Both the position numbers and the translations under genes were made by a program. A stretch of 64,000 bases of DNA from Prosapia bicincta (Eukaryota > Arthropoda > Insecta > Hemiptera > Cercopidae). The stretch spans positions 102,294,733-102,358,732 of the forward strand of contig JBAIZL010000003.1 in NCBI GenBank assembly GCA_036971475.1, given 5' to 3'. The notes below the pieces were generated by a model, which did no database searches, was not told the DNA's origin, and saw only the letters and a program-made list of their open reading frames with translations. Shown here in pieces: positions 12,355 through 24,432 of the stretch (position 1 is its first letter; the number at the start of each line of letters is the position of its first letter).

Positions 12355-13404
12355 GTAGACCTACTCTCTGACGGGGTAATGGAAGAGGAACGGACAAGGT
12401 AGAAGTAACAAAGGGAATAACGTTCCCCTTGGGTTGAGAATAAGGGGAATGGTGGAATCGTACAGAGTGAGTAGGCCTACTCTCTGACGGGGTAATGGAA
12501 GAGGAACGGACAAGGTAGAAGTAATGAAGAGAATAACGTTCCCCTTGGGTTGAGAATAAGGGGAATGGTGGAATCGTACAGAGTGAGTAGGCCTACTCTC
12601 TGACGGGGTAATGGAAGAGGAACGGACAAGGTAGAAGTAACAAAGAGAATAATGTTCCCCTTGGGTTGAGAATAAGGGGAATGGTGGAATCGTACAGAGT
12701 GAGTAGACCTACTCTCTGACGGGGTAATGGAAGAGGAACGGACAAGGTAGAAGTAACAAAGAGAATAATGTTCCCCTTGGGTTGAGAATAAGGGGAATGG
12801 TGGAATCGTACAGAGTGAGTAGGCCTACTCTCTGACGGGGTAATGGAAGAGGAACGGACAAGGTAGAAGTAATGAAGAGAATAACGTTCCCCTTGGGTTG
12901 AGAATAAGGGGAATGGTGGAATCGTACAGAGTGAGTAGGCCTACTCTCTGACGGGGTAATGGAAGAGGAACGGACAAGGTAGAAGTAATGAAGAGAATAA
13001 CGTTCCCCTTGGGTTGAGAATAAGGGGAATGGTGGAATCGTACAGAGTGAGTAGGCCTACTCTCTGACGGGGTAATGGAAGAGGAACGGACAAGGTAGAA
13101 GTAACAAAGAGAATAATGTTCCCCTTGGGTTGAGAATAAGGGGAATGGTGGAATCGTACAGAGTGAGTAGACCTACTCTCTGACGGGGTAATGGAAGAGG
13201 AACGGACAAGGTAGAAGTAACAAAGAGAATAATGTTCCCCTTGGGTTGAGAATAAGGGGAATGGTGGAATCGTACAGAGTGAGTAGACCTACTCTCTGAC
13301 GGGGTAATGGAAGAGGAACGGACAAGGTAGAAGTAACAAAGAGAATAATGTTCCCCTTGGGTTGAGAATAAGGGGAATGGTGGAATCGTACAGAGTGAGT
13401 AGGT
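12355..13404. repeat. 116-bp tandem repeat, nine copies
   Basis: Units start with CTACTCTCTGACGGGGTAAT at 12361 and recur every 116 bp through nine copies; a partial tenth (CTACCC) begins at 13405. Copies differ at a handful of sites: AACAAAG or AATGAAG, AACGTT or AATGTT, GGCCTAC or GACCTAC. Every unit carries TTCCCCTT and AAGGGGAA, which could pair as an 8-bp hairpin around an 11-nt loop. Most unit junctions carry GTAGGCCTAC, a perfect 10-bp palindrome. Short frames on the minus strand are by-products of the repeat. Confidence 0.97.
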
Positions 13405-15090
13405 CTACCCATTATCCGGAGAATATTTAGAAGTGGGAATCGAGGGGTTTTAGGTCTGAAAGCCTTGAGAAAGATGGAAAGGATTTAGTATTGCCAGTCA
13501 AAGAGGGATACATTTCGTGGAATACAAAATATGGAAGAATCATCACTGCCAAAAGTTAATTTAAGACAAGATAATTTTACTGAAAACTAAAAACGATTAA
13601 ATGATATTTTTTCAGAAAAAAAAGTTTGGCCCCTCAGTCTAAAACAGATTTTAAAAATAATAAATACTCGTACATCTGAAAAATTTATGGAAGAGTTTGA
13701 CAAAAATATCTTTTGCTTTAAAAGATAAATTCCAATGAGTAGCAGAAGACCAACAACATGTGGGACGAAGCAAGCAAATTAGCGTGACGAAAGGGGCATC
13801 CAGTGAGCAGCGGAAGAGGGTGGCTAAAAGAAATTCAAACAACTTTAAGAATTATGTTTGTGTATTTTAGGCTGACTGGTCAGAACGATTATTATTGCCA
13901 AGAAAGGAACGGGTTGTGACGTAGGCAGAGAGAAGGTAGGGACATCACGAAAGCGCGTTCTAGAATTCGACCCCCTCTTTGAAATGAGGTGTTTACTCAT
14001 TTTTTACTCCCTAGTAAGAAGAAGAATAAGATAATGAATGTGGAATTAAATAACCTCGGACAGTTTGTAGTTACCCGCTGTTCTTTGTCAGGCGAAGACT
14101 GTGGGCAGCCGGGTAACTTACCTTGAATAAGCCTGATCTCAACAAAGGTGAAGAGATAAGCAACAGACTTCGTGACAGAAGAAGAGATCGGTTTAGAGTT
14201 GGGATTTTTCAATTAAAAGATAAGGGGAATGACATCTCAAAATGTAAAAACCTGGCAGACTTAATTCATGATTTTTCTATTGTAATTTTCTCTGAAATTA
14301 AAAGCTTTTTACTGGTTAACACCAAAACATTGTGCATTTACTGTATGAATCTAAAGGTATAACATTAAAGTAAAATAAAAACAGTCTATTCGAAAATTAC
14401 TAACCAGGACGTTTGCTCCCAAAGCTAAAATCCGTTAAATTTGATTATACGTTTGGATGTTCTGGGAGAAATAGAAACCACGTCCACATTTATTATCCGC
14501 CGTCTTTCATTTATATAAACAATGGGTAAAGAGAAAATTATATATTTAGATGGCATGTGTATGAGTGACATTTCCTCGAGCACACAATAGCGCAAGGAAA
14601 CTTTAGAGGCGGGAAGGTTATCATAACCGGGGCGTAACCGAAATCATGATGATGTCGGCAAAGGGCCAAAGTGTCGCAGCTGTGCGTTCCTTGCTTTATC
14701 ACGACGCTTCTAATGGGGGTTGTATTTGCGAAATTTGGTTTAGGTCAAGCATTTAGGTTTGGATGTAAATCATTGATTTATAATTTGTGGCAGTGCAAAA
14801 GGTAATTTTTCATTGTAAAAATACCAATTAAAAATGTTATGCCAATTATCGGTTACAGATGTTGCAAAAAATTACACTTGGTAATGTAAAGGGCCTTAGA
14901 AACATAAAAACAACAAAAATAGTAATAACAACAACAACAATAATAGTAATATTAATAATAATGATAGTAAAAATAAGAACAACAAAAAACCTTAATGCAG
15001 ATAATACAAAAATTAAAAATTTTTATAGAATAAAATAAATAAACTCACTTTAAATTATACACGAAACATAAAAACTGTCCTTAAGAAATA
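13405..15090. other. Intergenic DNA, nothing recognised
   Basis: Single-copy DNA after the 116-bp array. Frames of 60-79 codons are not recognisable. From about 14890 to 15030 the sequence is a loose mixture of AAC, AAT and AGT triplets, an A-rich degenerate trinucleotide tract. Confidence 0.55.
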
Positions 15091-15092
15091 GT

Positions 15093-15156
<64 letters not shown>
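15091..15156. repeat. GT dinucleotide microsatellite
   Basis: About 33 GT repeats with two GA interruptions (GTGTGTGAGTGTG near the left edge and GTGAG at the right). Confidence 0.98.
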
Positions 15157-15157
<1 letters not shown>

Positions 15158-15645
15158 TTTTTTTGTGTTAACATTAATTATAAAATGTTGACAGCCTCAT
15201 TTCTTCAGCTATTTCTGAGTATGGAAACACATTCCGGAACTCATAAAAAAAAGTTTTAAAAACAAGCTGGACACGCGTAAATTTTTAAACAAACGTAGTA
15301 TTGTACGAATACACCCCGTATTTTAAGTGTTCATTTGGAACTTCATTTGAAACTTTATCTACAGTTCACGAATAGTTCATTGAATCACCTAGTCATTGTT
15401 GTACGAAACAACGTGATACGACGTTTCAATTATACCATATAACACAACCAATGTTAAAGCACATTGTCCAGGTGGACATTCAACGGCTGTGTTCCGAAAA
15501 TTAACTTTATACTTAAAACATACAAATTATAGGAAGCAAAATCAACTGAATAAGGAAAGGAATTGATCATCGTATATTAAATATTTATTTGTTGAGGTTA
15601 ATAAAATAAATTTTTATTAAATAATATTTATGAAAATTAATATTA

Positions 15646-15647
<2 letters not shown>
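15157..15647. other. AT-rich spacer, nothing recognised
   Basis: Single-copy sequence between two microsatellites. I see no coding frame, RNA gene or tandem structure. Confidence 0.6.

Positions 15648-15711
<64 letters not shown>
15648..15711. repeat. AT dinucleotide microsatellite
   Basis: An uninterrupted run of about 31 AT units. Such tracts can extrude as cruciforms and are unstable in length. Confidence 0.98.
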
Positions 15712-15713
<2 letters not shown>

Positions 15714-17097
15714 AGAGCACGATTTTCTAGCATTTTAATACGGATTTGGGTTTTCTTTTAGATCAATAAGTATAATTAAATTCCGATGAGTGTCAATCCA
15801 TTTTCCCGCATTTTACCGTTTTAAGTCTAGAGCTCTGGCACACAATATTTCTTCTGAAATGACCAAAACACGATGGGACTCCCCTGATCGAAACCATACA
15901 TTTGTCCACAATCAAACTGTAATTCTTCTCTGTTCAGTGAAACAAAGCTTAAGGGTTATGCGTTGCTTGCGTTTACGTAAAAATAGTATATTGTTAGCGC
16001 CCACCTTTTCAGCCATTCATTAAAAAATAACGAGCTATAGCTCGTGAAGGTAACGCGATCGAGTGGGCATTGAGTCGAAGCTAAGGCGTCGGTGCTGACG
16101 ATCAGATAATAATAATTTAATAAATGGATTCAATTACAGATTCTGCGCACAGCCTGTACTCATGAGTTTTATCTCAGTTTCTTGTAAACAGGACAATCTC
16201 TTCTTTGTGAGGCGGTAACAGAAATTGTTTGCACTTTTTGCGACGTTTTGGACAAATCACAGTACGTTAATCGCATTACCTTAAAATTTGCTTCCATTTC
16301 GAAAAAATCAGTTCCTATTACAAAATGAATATGTAATACATAGCGCTTGCGCAGTGAGGTAAAACCTAATTTTGAGATAGAATTGGATTTGTGCAACGGG
16401 GAATAACTCTGTTGTGAAACCTGAGAGGGTTGATTATAGTGTCAGAATGTAAGAGTCAAACTATAAACTTAAATCTAGGTTCTTGTAAAGATTTTTATTT
16501 CCTACAAAAGTATTTCCCGCTATATTTTGATTTTCCCTCCGCTTTATTTAGGCCTCGCCCGTTCCGCAGCATTAGAATACCTACACACATCTTTGTCGTA
16601 CGTTTTCTCTGCCAGATGAGCACAGTCACATTAAGAACCTGTTTTCGCATATTCGTTTCATTGTTAACTTTTATTTCCTTTATGATTTATATCCATATGT
16701 TAACGATTGCGTTAACGATTAACGATTACATGCAAAATTATTTCATGATGCCCCTTCTTTAAACACTTTGTAAGATTTTCTGGTGTTTTTAAGTGATGTT
16801 TATGGATTAAAGCATTCCAAAGTTCCAACGGAACGGTCAGAGAACCCGCAACAATTATTTCGCGTGCTCTGTCTCATATTACAGGACTTTGATATTATTT
16901 ACCATTGTATATTAGTATAAGTTTTAAAATATTAAAATACAGAGTGTTTTTAATTACTATATGAGTGTATTTCAATTATTATATGTAATGAAATTGGTAT
17001 TTCTTTCTATTTCAAATAACATTTTTGCTAGATTTATGAGTCATTGTAAATAGAGTAAAAAATATATATATATTTTATGACTTTCATATATGTTAAT
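15712..17097. other. Intergenic DNA, no supported gene
   Basis: The longest non-repeat frame of the window lies here (16430-16762, 110 codons), but it begins at TTG. Its translation is hydrophobic and low in complexity and matches nothing I recognise. The short self-complementary phrase GAGCTATAGCTC lies near 16032. No gene is called. Confidence 0.5.
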
Positions 17098-17290
17098 CAC
17101 ATTTCGATGGCAAGGTCATCCTCCTGAGTGAATACAAATACGAGTTATAAAGTATAAATTATAAAGTATAAATTATAACTGTAAATTGTCATTATTAATA
17201 GTTCATATCAACAAATTACAGTTAAAACGTCTAAATTGTAAGATGTAGTTCTAATAATTGAGGATAATGTGCCTTGCCATCGAAACGCGT
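17098..17290. repeat. Facing pair of short element ends with hammerhead-like cores
   Basis: A minus-strand motif at 17102-17128 (CTCAGGA, 16 nt, GAAA when read on the minus strand) faces a plus-strand motif at 17258-17285 (TTGAGGA, 17 nt, GAAA). Both share CCTTGCCATCGAAA, so they are inverted copies of one element with about 130 bp of AT-rich DNA between them. The plus-strand copy is followed by ACGCGT, a palindromic candidate helix III. Each core has six of seven CTGANGA positions, and helix I pairing is not preserved. They are probably decayed relatives of the 39.7-kb ribozyme. Confidence 0.4.
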
Positions 17291-18584
17291 TGAAATAAAA
17301 TACAAACTATTGTGTTGGTTTTCATTTTATTGCGATTGTGTTACATTAAGTGGGTTACGTATAATCTAGAATGATCTGTTTATTATGTTTGGTTTGTTTT
17401 TTCTTTTACATTTTTTAATTGTAAAATGTTTTTGCAATATAACCTGTAAGTAATTTAACTTTGAATATTAACATTGTTGGGCAAAACTTTTGCTCACGTT
17501 AGTGTACTAAAGAAACCATTCACATCATTATATTTTACTTTAATTCAACACTTGTTATTTACTTATCAATTTTTGTTCTAATTTCGTCTGAAACATCTCC
17601 TGCAAATGTGTGATGTAACCGTTGATCAACTCCACAGCCGTTTCATTGTTGCAATCAAAATACGTTAAGCAGTAGTTTTGAAAAGCTATAAAAGTGAAAT
17701 TTTACCAAGCGATGTAAAAGTCACCAGGAAGAAGGGGACTCTGACCGAAAGATGAAAAATGTTTATATATTAAAAATTCCTATTCTGTATATTATTATAT
17801 AGACCTACATTAAAGTCATATTATATAAAGTGATTGAATGTCTTCATGGACGTTTATTAGACCTAAATGCTATAAAAATCTGTATATTTGACACTTTATC
17901 TGTATAAATGACGCCATCCTGATCCTATTTGTTATTTATTTATATTTTAAATAATAAATTGTTTCTAAAGCTTTCTATAATTTCTTTTTACAGGTAAGGG
18001 GATTTATTAAGGACTTTATCTTTCACGAAACTCGCTAAAGGTAAAATGTTATACATGGGTTGTTAAAAAGTTACTTTTCAATATAGTTTTATAACATTAA
18101 AATACAACGTAAGGTTGGAAAAAATCTAACTAAATTTAGTATAATAAGTCAAAAGAATACAATAAGACAATATAAAAAGTATAATGTATAATTGAAAGAA
18201 TAATTTATATCACATAAAATGCAAAAACATCTTTAAAAATGTTATACACAAGGTACGTTTAATTGGTTTCTCCAATATTAATATTTTTAATCCTAGCTGT
18301 AACTCCGAAAGGGACGCGCCACCCTCACAAACACAAATCACATCGATATTTACAGGTGACCGGATATACCTAAAGCTATAATGTCACTGGGATGAGCTTT
18401 AATTATCTACATCAGTAAAACAGATGCGACCATTTCAACTTTTTGTGAACACAATTTACATTTAAACAAACACAACAATCCTAACAGATTCCATTTCGCA
18501 TTCTAATGTGATTTTATTTCTGAATGGGCTGCGGGATAACCAGCGTTCGATCAGTTATACTGGTACGTGCTAATCTAAGCAACA
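17291..18584. other. AT-rich intergenic DNA, nothing recognised
   Basis: Single-copy AT-rich DNA. I see no gene, no RNA and no tandem structure until the 53-bp array. Confidence 0.6.
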
Positions 18585-19332
18585 GTTTGATTACATCTGC
18601 AGTCGGTTACAACATACTATTAGTGCATGCCATGAGTGTTTGATTACATCTGCAATCGGTTACAACATACTAGTAGTGCATGCCGTGAGTGTTTGACTAC
18701 ATCTGCAATCGGTTACAACATACTAGTAGTGCATGCCATGAGTGTTTGATTACATCTGCAATCGGTTACAACATACTAGTAGTGCATGCCGTGAGTGTTT
18801 GATTACATCTGCAATCGGTTACAACATACTAGTAGTGCATGCCATGAGTGTTTGATTACATCTGCAATCGGTTACAACATACTAGTAGTGCATGCCATGA
18901 GTGTTTGATTACATCTGCAATCGGTTACAACATACTAGTAGTGCATGCCATGAGTGTTTGACTACATCTGCAATCGGTTACAACATGCTAGTAGTGCATG
19001 CCATGAGTGTTTGACTACATCTGCAATCGGTTACAACATACTAGTAGTGCATGCCATGAGTGTTTGACTACATCTGCAATCGGTTACAACATACTAGTAG
19101 TGCATGCCATGAGTGTTTGACTACATCTGCAATCGGTTACAACATACTAGTAGTGCATGCCGTGAGTGTTTGACTACATCTGCAATCGGTTACAACATAC
19201 TAGTAGTGCATGCCATGAGTGTTTGATTACATCTGCAATCGGTTACAACATACTAGTAGTGCATGCCATGACTGTTTGATTGCATCTGCAATCGGTTACA
19301 ACATACTAGTAGTGCATGCCATGACTGTTTGA
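18585..19332. repeat. 53-bp tandem repeat, 14 copies
   Basis: GTTTGATTACATCTGC (or GTTTGACTAC) recurs every 53 bp from 18585 to 19327, exactly 14 periods. Units are nearly identical; variation is limited to ATTACA/ACTACA, CCATGAG/CCGTGAG and a few single changes in the first and last units. Most units contain ACTAGT and GCATGC, two 6-bp palindromes separated by AGT. The homogeneity indicates recent expansion. Confidence 0.97.
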
Positions 19333-19573
19333 AAATTACAATTGTTTTTTTTAAGGCGCTTTGTATTTTAGAAGTTATGAAATTTAATTTTAATTCAATC
19401 AGACTTAAATTAAGGGATGCACTTGTATAACGTTCATTTTAAAATTCAGCGTGTTAAGCCTGTTTTTAACTCTTGTATATGAGTTTCGGAATGTGCCACC
19501 ATATTGAAACGAAATAATATCAACAATTTAACATTACAGACTCACACCCACACACGGAAAGAGGGGGAGAGAG
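19333..19573. other. Short AT-rich spacer
   Basis: Single-copy DNA between the 53-bp array and the compound microsatellite; nothing recognised. Confidence 0.6.
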
Positions 19574-19600
19574 TGATAGATAGATAGATAGATACATAGA

Positions 19601-19631
<31 letters not shown>

Positions 19632-19692
19632 TCAAAAGCACACACACACAAACACACACACAAACACACACATAAACACACACACACAGAGA

Positions 19693-19733
<41 letters not shown>
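19574..19733. repeat. Compound microsatellite: GATA, GA, then CA
   Basis: From left to right there are about six GATA units with one GATACATA break, an uninterrupted GA run (about 19604-19632), and a CA-rich tract with AACAC and AGACTC interruptions that becomes pure CA near 19695-19731. Cysteine-valine or serine-leucine frames here are simple-sequence by-products. Confidence 0.97.
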
Positions 19734-20989
19734 TCACAAACAAATATATAAAGTAAGCTCTATAGTTATCGGTCCGTATAACTGCCCTACATGATTTCTC
19801 AAGTTGGAGCTGACGTACCTAATCGCGTGGATAGGAAGTGACATTCTAAATACAAGTACGTTTTGATATTTTATACATTAAATCAGATGCATCATTTTGA
19901 ATTATCCTAATTGTAACTGAAAATGTGTGATGCATGTAGGGCTCAGGTTAGTGGGTAGAATTGTTCGTAATATGTTCTTCAAAATAATCCTTATTAAGGG
20001 AGCATACCTCCCCCCCCCCCCCAGTCATGTTGTTCTTAGTCTTATAGCTCGAAAAGAAATCACTTTCCCCTATCTCAATCAGCCCCTCACGTCCAGCGGA
20101 AGATACCACTTGTAGACCTGATAAAGTAAAGTTACATATTCCATGTGATCAACGAACCTCTCATAAGAAGCAATTTGGTCTCCTGACCACTCTATTGACT
20201 TGTAGACAAGGTTTCGGAGATCGACGCAGGGAAAACGGTTAAATAGTTCCTCCATGTAATAAGTATGAAATGTGCAATAAAATACAAATTGTGTTTATTT
20301 TCATAATTTATTCCCGAACTTCATTAAAGTGCTGAATTTCTCGACCAGCTACTCACTCGCGTCATTAACCCACTTCCGGTGCGCCATAAACATGCATAAA
20401 TTCAGCATAAAAGTCCACTAAACGAACGTAGCAACATCCGCGCACCTAGTCAGGTATTAATCAGCAAATAGCTTGTAGGACTTAAATTTTATTACATCTG
20501 GATTTGGCAAGGGACATGCCCATAAAACTGTTTCTTTTTCAATATGAAAACAGGTTTTACTAAATGAAATATCGATTCTGACTAGATTGTAGATGTCATT
20601 TCGATTTTATGACTAGCCAATTAATTTGCCCGCTCGAGTTGTTTAGAGCCGATTCGAAAATGTCTCCTGTCGAAATTGAACTTTCCACATCCGCGGTCGT
20701 CAGATAGCATCGGATGTGCGCATAACTTAGAGATTCAAGTCGTTTGTTTTGGCGGTTAATGATTTTTGTCCTGTTACAAATTCGTCAGCCGAATGATTAT
20801 TTAATTATGTTTTCATCTGCGTTTTCTTTCAAACACATATAACTTGAAATAAAACTAAGCAGACTCTTCACGGGGAAAATAAATAAAACATTTCTGTATC
20901 TAAACAAATAATACATTCAAACGTGAATTAAAATATTTAAAAAAATTATTTCTAAATAGGTACAACAAGTTGAATATTAAGGATCTAAA
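19734..20989. other. Intergenic DNA, nothing recognised
   Basis: Single-copy DNA with a run of 13 C at 20010-20022. A 62-codon frame crosses the C-run and is not credible. Around 20640-20760 the sequence is less AT-rich and contains several CpG, but no gene structure is visible. Confidence 0.55.
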
Positions 20990-21345
20990 TACATATCAAG
21001 AATTTAAGTAAATATTATAACTAGAATCTAATAAACACAACGAGTTTCTACAGTCTATATAAATTCTTTAGTCAACTAAAAAATGGCATAATATGATTTA
21101 CATAAATGTGCTTAGTATCTAGAATCTACATAAATATGATAAATATCTAGAAATTACATAAATACACTGAGAATCATAAATCTACGTAAATATTCTGAGT
21201 AACTGGATTTACATAAATATACTTAGTATTTAGAATCTACACAAGTATTGTAAGTAGCTAAATGTGATTACTATTTCGAATCTACATACAAATTTGCTTA
21301 ATGTCTAGAATGTACATGAAAATAGGCTGAGATTCTTCATAAATA
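20990..21345. repeat. Degenerate ~28-bp minisatellite
   Basis: TACATAAAT-like phrases start at 21100, 21127, 21155, 21183, 21210, 21238, 21283 and 21311. Spacing is 27-28 bp apart from one 45-bp step. Between them AGTATCTAGAAT-like phrases recur. The copies are too diverged to align base by base outside these phrases, so this is an old array that has stopped being homogenised. The left edge is uncertain. Confidence 0.65.
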
Positions 21346-22125
21346 TGTTAAATATTTTTCAAACGTCTGTTTGTTTCTTTGATTAATATTTACTAATGCG
21401 AATAGGCTATAGTTTAGTTCCAATTTTTAATCGGGCATCATACGCGTAGACGAAGCAATTGAAGAGCGCATAGACTGTAACAATTAGCTGTTAAAACATA
21501 TATTTATTTATATTAAAAACCAGAGTAACGCATTTGATTTTTTTAAAGTTCACTTTATTTAGACGTGTATATATGAATTATTTTCTACAGAAGCAGCGAC
21601 AGAAGGTTGTCTATTACTTTGTCGCGACAAAAGGCTAACATCAGAAAGAATCAATAAAGAAGCTCCTTGGGGGGAAGGGGGGAATACGTGCTAGGGTTTT
21701 TTGGCCACTGCGCATAAAACTACTTATATAAAGTATGAACTATAACACATATTCAGGCATAGGTCGTATTTGCGTCGGGTTAGATACCCAGTCAGAGAAC
21801 AGGGCTACTTAAATAAGAGAATCTGCTCGCATCAGCTATTTACTTCTACCTTAACGCCAGGGTAGTATTAAAGCTCTTCCTTTAAGTGTAATCACCTATC
21901 TTTCTTCCCTGCCTCCCAGCACTGAGGTATAGTAGCTACACACTTCCCTATAGGTATACTATTTCATGTCTGTGATCCTGCACTCATCGTTATATTCACC
22001 AGAGGTTTTATGTTCACCTAATCCCATCCATTTTTCTCAGTCCTTCTGTTTCTTCTTAAGCGATAACAGTCAAGGCTACAGACCAAATTTAAAAAAAGAT
22101 ATTTTTTTATGTGACTAGCAATTAT
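21346..22125. other. Intergenic DNA, nothing recognised
   Basis: Single-copy DNA with a purine-rich patch (GGGGGGAAGGGGGG-like) near 21670. I see no coding frame or RNA gene. Confidence 0.6.
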
Positions 22126-22510
22126 TTCTGTTCTGTTCTCATAGGTATTTCCTTTGCAATGTCCCATCTTGGGTTTAGTGGAGTAATACTAGATAAACGT
22201 ACAATTCTTAGTGATCAATTCATTGGTTGTCCAGTAGTCTAATATCTTCCATCCTAGTTATTGAGTTTTACTTAAAAATATCGTAGTTTGTCTAGTATTA
22301 GTGAAGAATTAGGACTAGTACCATTTACCTCAAAAACTAAAGTATATATTTAAAAGTATTTTAAAGTAAAACTCAATCATAAGCATGGGAAATATTGGAC
22401 TACTGGACAACCAATGAATCGATAACGAAGACTTGTACATTTATCTAGTATTACTCCACTAAACTCAAGATGGAACAATACAAAGAAAATGCCTATGACA
22501 ACAGAACAGA
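22126..22510. mobile_element. Foldback element with ~150-bp inverted arms
   Basis: The left arm (about 22126-22278) and the reverse complement of the right arm (about 22358-22510) agree over their whole length at an estimated 80%. Shared blocks include TTTAGTGGAGTAATACTAGA, ATTCATTGGTTGTCCAGTAG and TGAGTTTTACTT. About 80 bp of unrelated AT-rich DNA separates the arms. This arrangement fits a foldback or MITE-like element, or two facing copies of one short repeat. No flanking target duplication was identified, so the class is unknown. A 72-codon minus-strand frame inside the right arm is incidental. Confidence 0.75.
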
Positions 22511-22713
22511 CCTGATCACAGTTTAGCTGAAAGATGTACCTGAAGAGGATATTTACTTTATAGATAACCTTACCTATCAAAATCAGTCTTGTCAAAGGTT
22601 ATATGTTTTTAGTTGTATTTATGAAGAGTAGAGGTGTAGCGAATGACAGAAAACCTAATGAAAAAGGTTGAGGCATTAGTAATGTGGATTTGCAGTGTTG
22701 TACTGAGCGTACA
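22511..22713. other. Short spacer before the 82-bp array
   Basis: Single-copy sequence with no recognised features. Confidence 0.5.
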
Positions 22714-24432
22714 TTGGAGAGACCATGTCACCGAGGAAGAAGTGATGCGTCGGTTGGGTAGGAAGATGAAGGCACGTCTTTATGCAGGATAAGACTTGGA
22801 GAGACCATGTCACCGAGAAAGAAGTGAAGCATCGGTTGGGTAGGAAGATGAAGGCACGTCTTTATGCAGGATAAGACTTGGAGAGACCATGTCACCGAGA
22901 AAGAAGGGATGCGTCGGTTGGGTAGGAAGATGAAGGCACGTCTTTAAGCAGGATAAGACTTGGAGAGACCATGTCACCGAGGAAGAAGTGATGCGTCGTT
23001 TGGGTAGGAAGATGAAGGCCCGTTTTTATGCAGGATAAGACTTGGAGAGACCATGTCACCGAGGAAAAAGTGATGCGTCGGTTGGGTAGGAAGATGAAGG
23101 CACGTCTTTATGCAGGATAAGACTTGGAGAGACCATGTCAACGAAGAAGAAGTGATGCGTTGGTTGAGTAGGAAATGAAGGCACGTCTTTATGCAGGTTA
23201 AGACTTGGAGAGACCATGTCACCGAGAAAGAAGGGATGCGTCGGTTGGGTAGGAAGATGAAGGCACGTCTTTATGCAGGATAAGACTTGGAGAGACCATG
23301 TCACCGAGGAAGAAGTGATGCATCGGTTGGGTAGGAAGATGTAGGCACGTCTTTATGCAGGATAAGACTTGGAGAGACCATGTCACCGAGGAAGAAGTGA
23401 TGCATCGGTTGGGTAGGAAGATGAAGGCACGTCTTTATGCAGGATAAGACTTGGAGAGACCATGTCACCGAGGAAGAAGTGATGCGTCGGTTGGGTAGGA
23501 AGATGAAGGCACGTCTTTATGCAGGATAAGACTTGGAGAGACCATTTCACCGAGGAAGAAGTGATGCATCGGTTGGGTAGGAAGATGAAGGCACGTCTCT
23601 ATGCAGGATAAGACTTGGAGAGACCATGTCACCGAGGAAGAAGGGATGCATCGGTTGGGTAGGAAGATGAAGGCACGTCTCTATGCAGGATAAGACTTGG
23701 AGAGACCATGTCACCGAGGAAGAAGTGATGCATCGGTTGGGTAGGAAGATGAAGGCACGTCTCTATGCAGGATAAGACTTGGAGAGACCATGTCACCGAG
23801 GAAGAAGTGATGCATCGGTTGGGTAGGAAGATGAAGGCACGTCTCTATGCAGGATAAGACTTGGAGAGACCATGTCACCGAGGAAGAAGTGATGCATCGG
23901 TTGGGTAGGAAGATGTAGGCACGTCTTTATGCAGGATAAGACTTGGAGAGACCATGTCACCGAGGAAGAAGTGATGCATCGGTTGGGTAGGAAGATGAAG
24001 GCACGTCTTTATGCAGGATAAGACTTGGAGAGACCATTTCACCGAAGAAGAAGTGATGCATCGGTTGGGTAGGAAGATGAAGGCACGTCTTTATGCAGGA
24101 TAAGACTTGGAGAGACCATTTCACTGAGGAAGAAGTGATGCATCGGTTGGGTAGGAAGATGAAGGCACGTCTTTATGCAGGATAAGACTTGGAGAGACCA
24201 TGTCACCGAGGAAGAAGTGATGCGTCGGTTGGGTAGGAAGATGAAGACACGTCTTTATGCAGGATAAGACTTGGAGAGACCATGTCACCGAGGAAGAAGT
24301 GGTGCGTCGGTTGGGTAGGAAGATGAAGACACGTCTTTATGCAGGATAAGACTTGGAGAGACCATGTCACCGAGGAAGAAGTGATGCGTCGGTTGGGTAG
24401 GAACGATGTAGGCACGTCTTTATGCAGGATAA
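22714..24432 (+). repeat. 82-bp tandem array, about 21 copies, derived from a retrotransposon coding fragment
   Basis: The unit contains TTGGAGAGACCATGTCACCG, GAAGAAGTGATGCGTCGG, TTGGGTAGGAAGATGAAGG and CACGTCTTTATGCAGGATAA, with a period of 82 bp. One plus-strand frame of each unit reads WRDHVTEEEVMRRLGRKM, then KARLYAG and a TAA stop. A W-x-D-x-V-x-x-E-E-V-x-R-R tail is characteristic of the C-terminal region of non-LTR (LINE-type) reverse transcriptases, as I know that family, so I infer that a small piece of such an element was captured and amplified. Because 82 is not a multiple of three, the frame rotates between units and no long protein is made. Variants include MHRLG (GCATCG), PFH (CATTTCACC) and DVG (GATGTAGGC). 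Minus-strand frames of about 82 codons are by-products. Confidence 0.9.

Noticed and set aside
16430..16762. 110-codon plus-strand frame, the longest outside repeats
   Set aside because: It starts at TTG, has no recognisable domain and a hydrophobic low-complexity composition. In AT-rich non-coding DNA a frame of this length is expected by chance.
18585..19332. Regularly spaced repeats considered as a CRISPR array
   Set aside because: The whole 53-bp unit is repeated with no unique spacers, and the context is eukaryotic.
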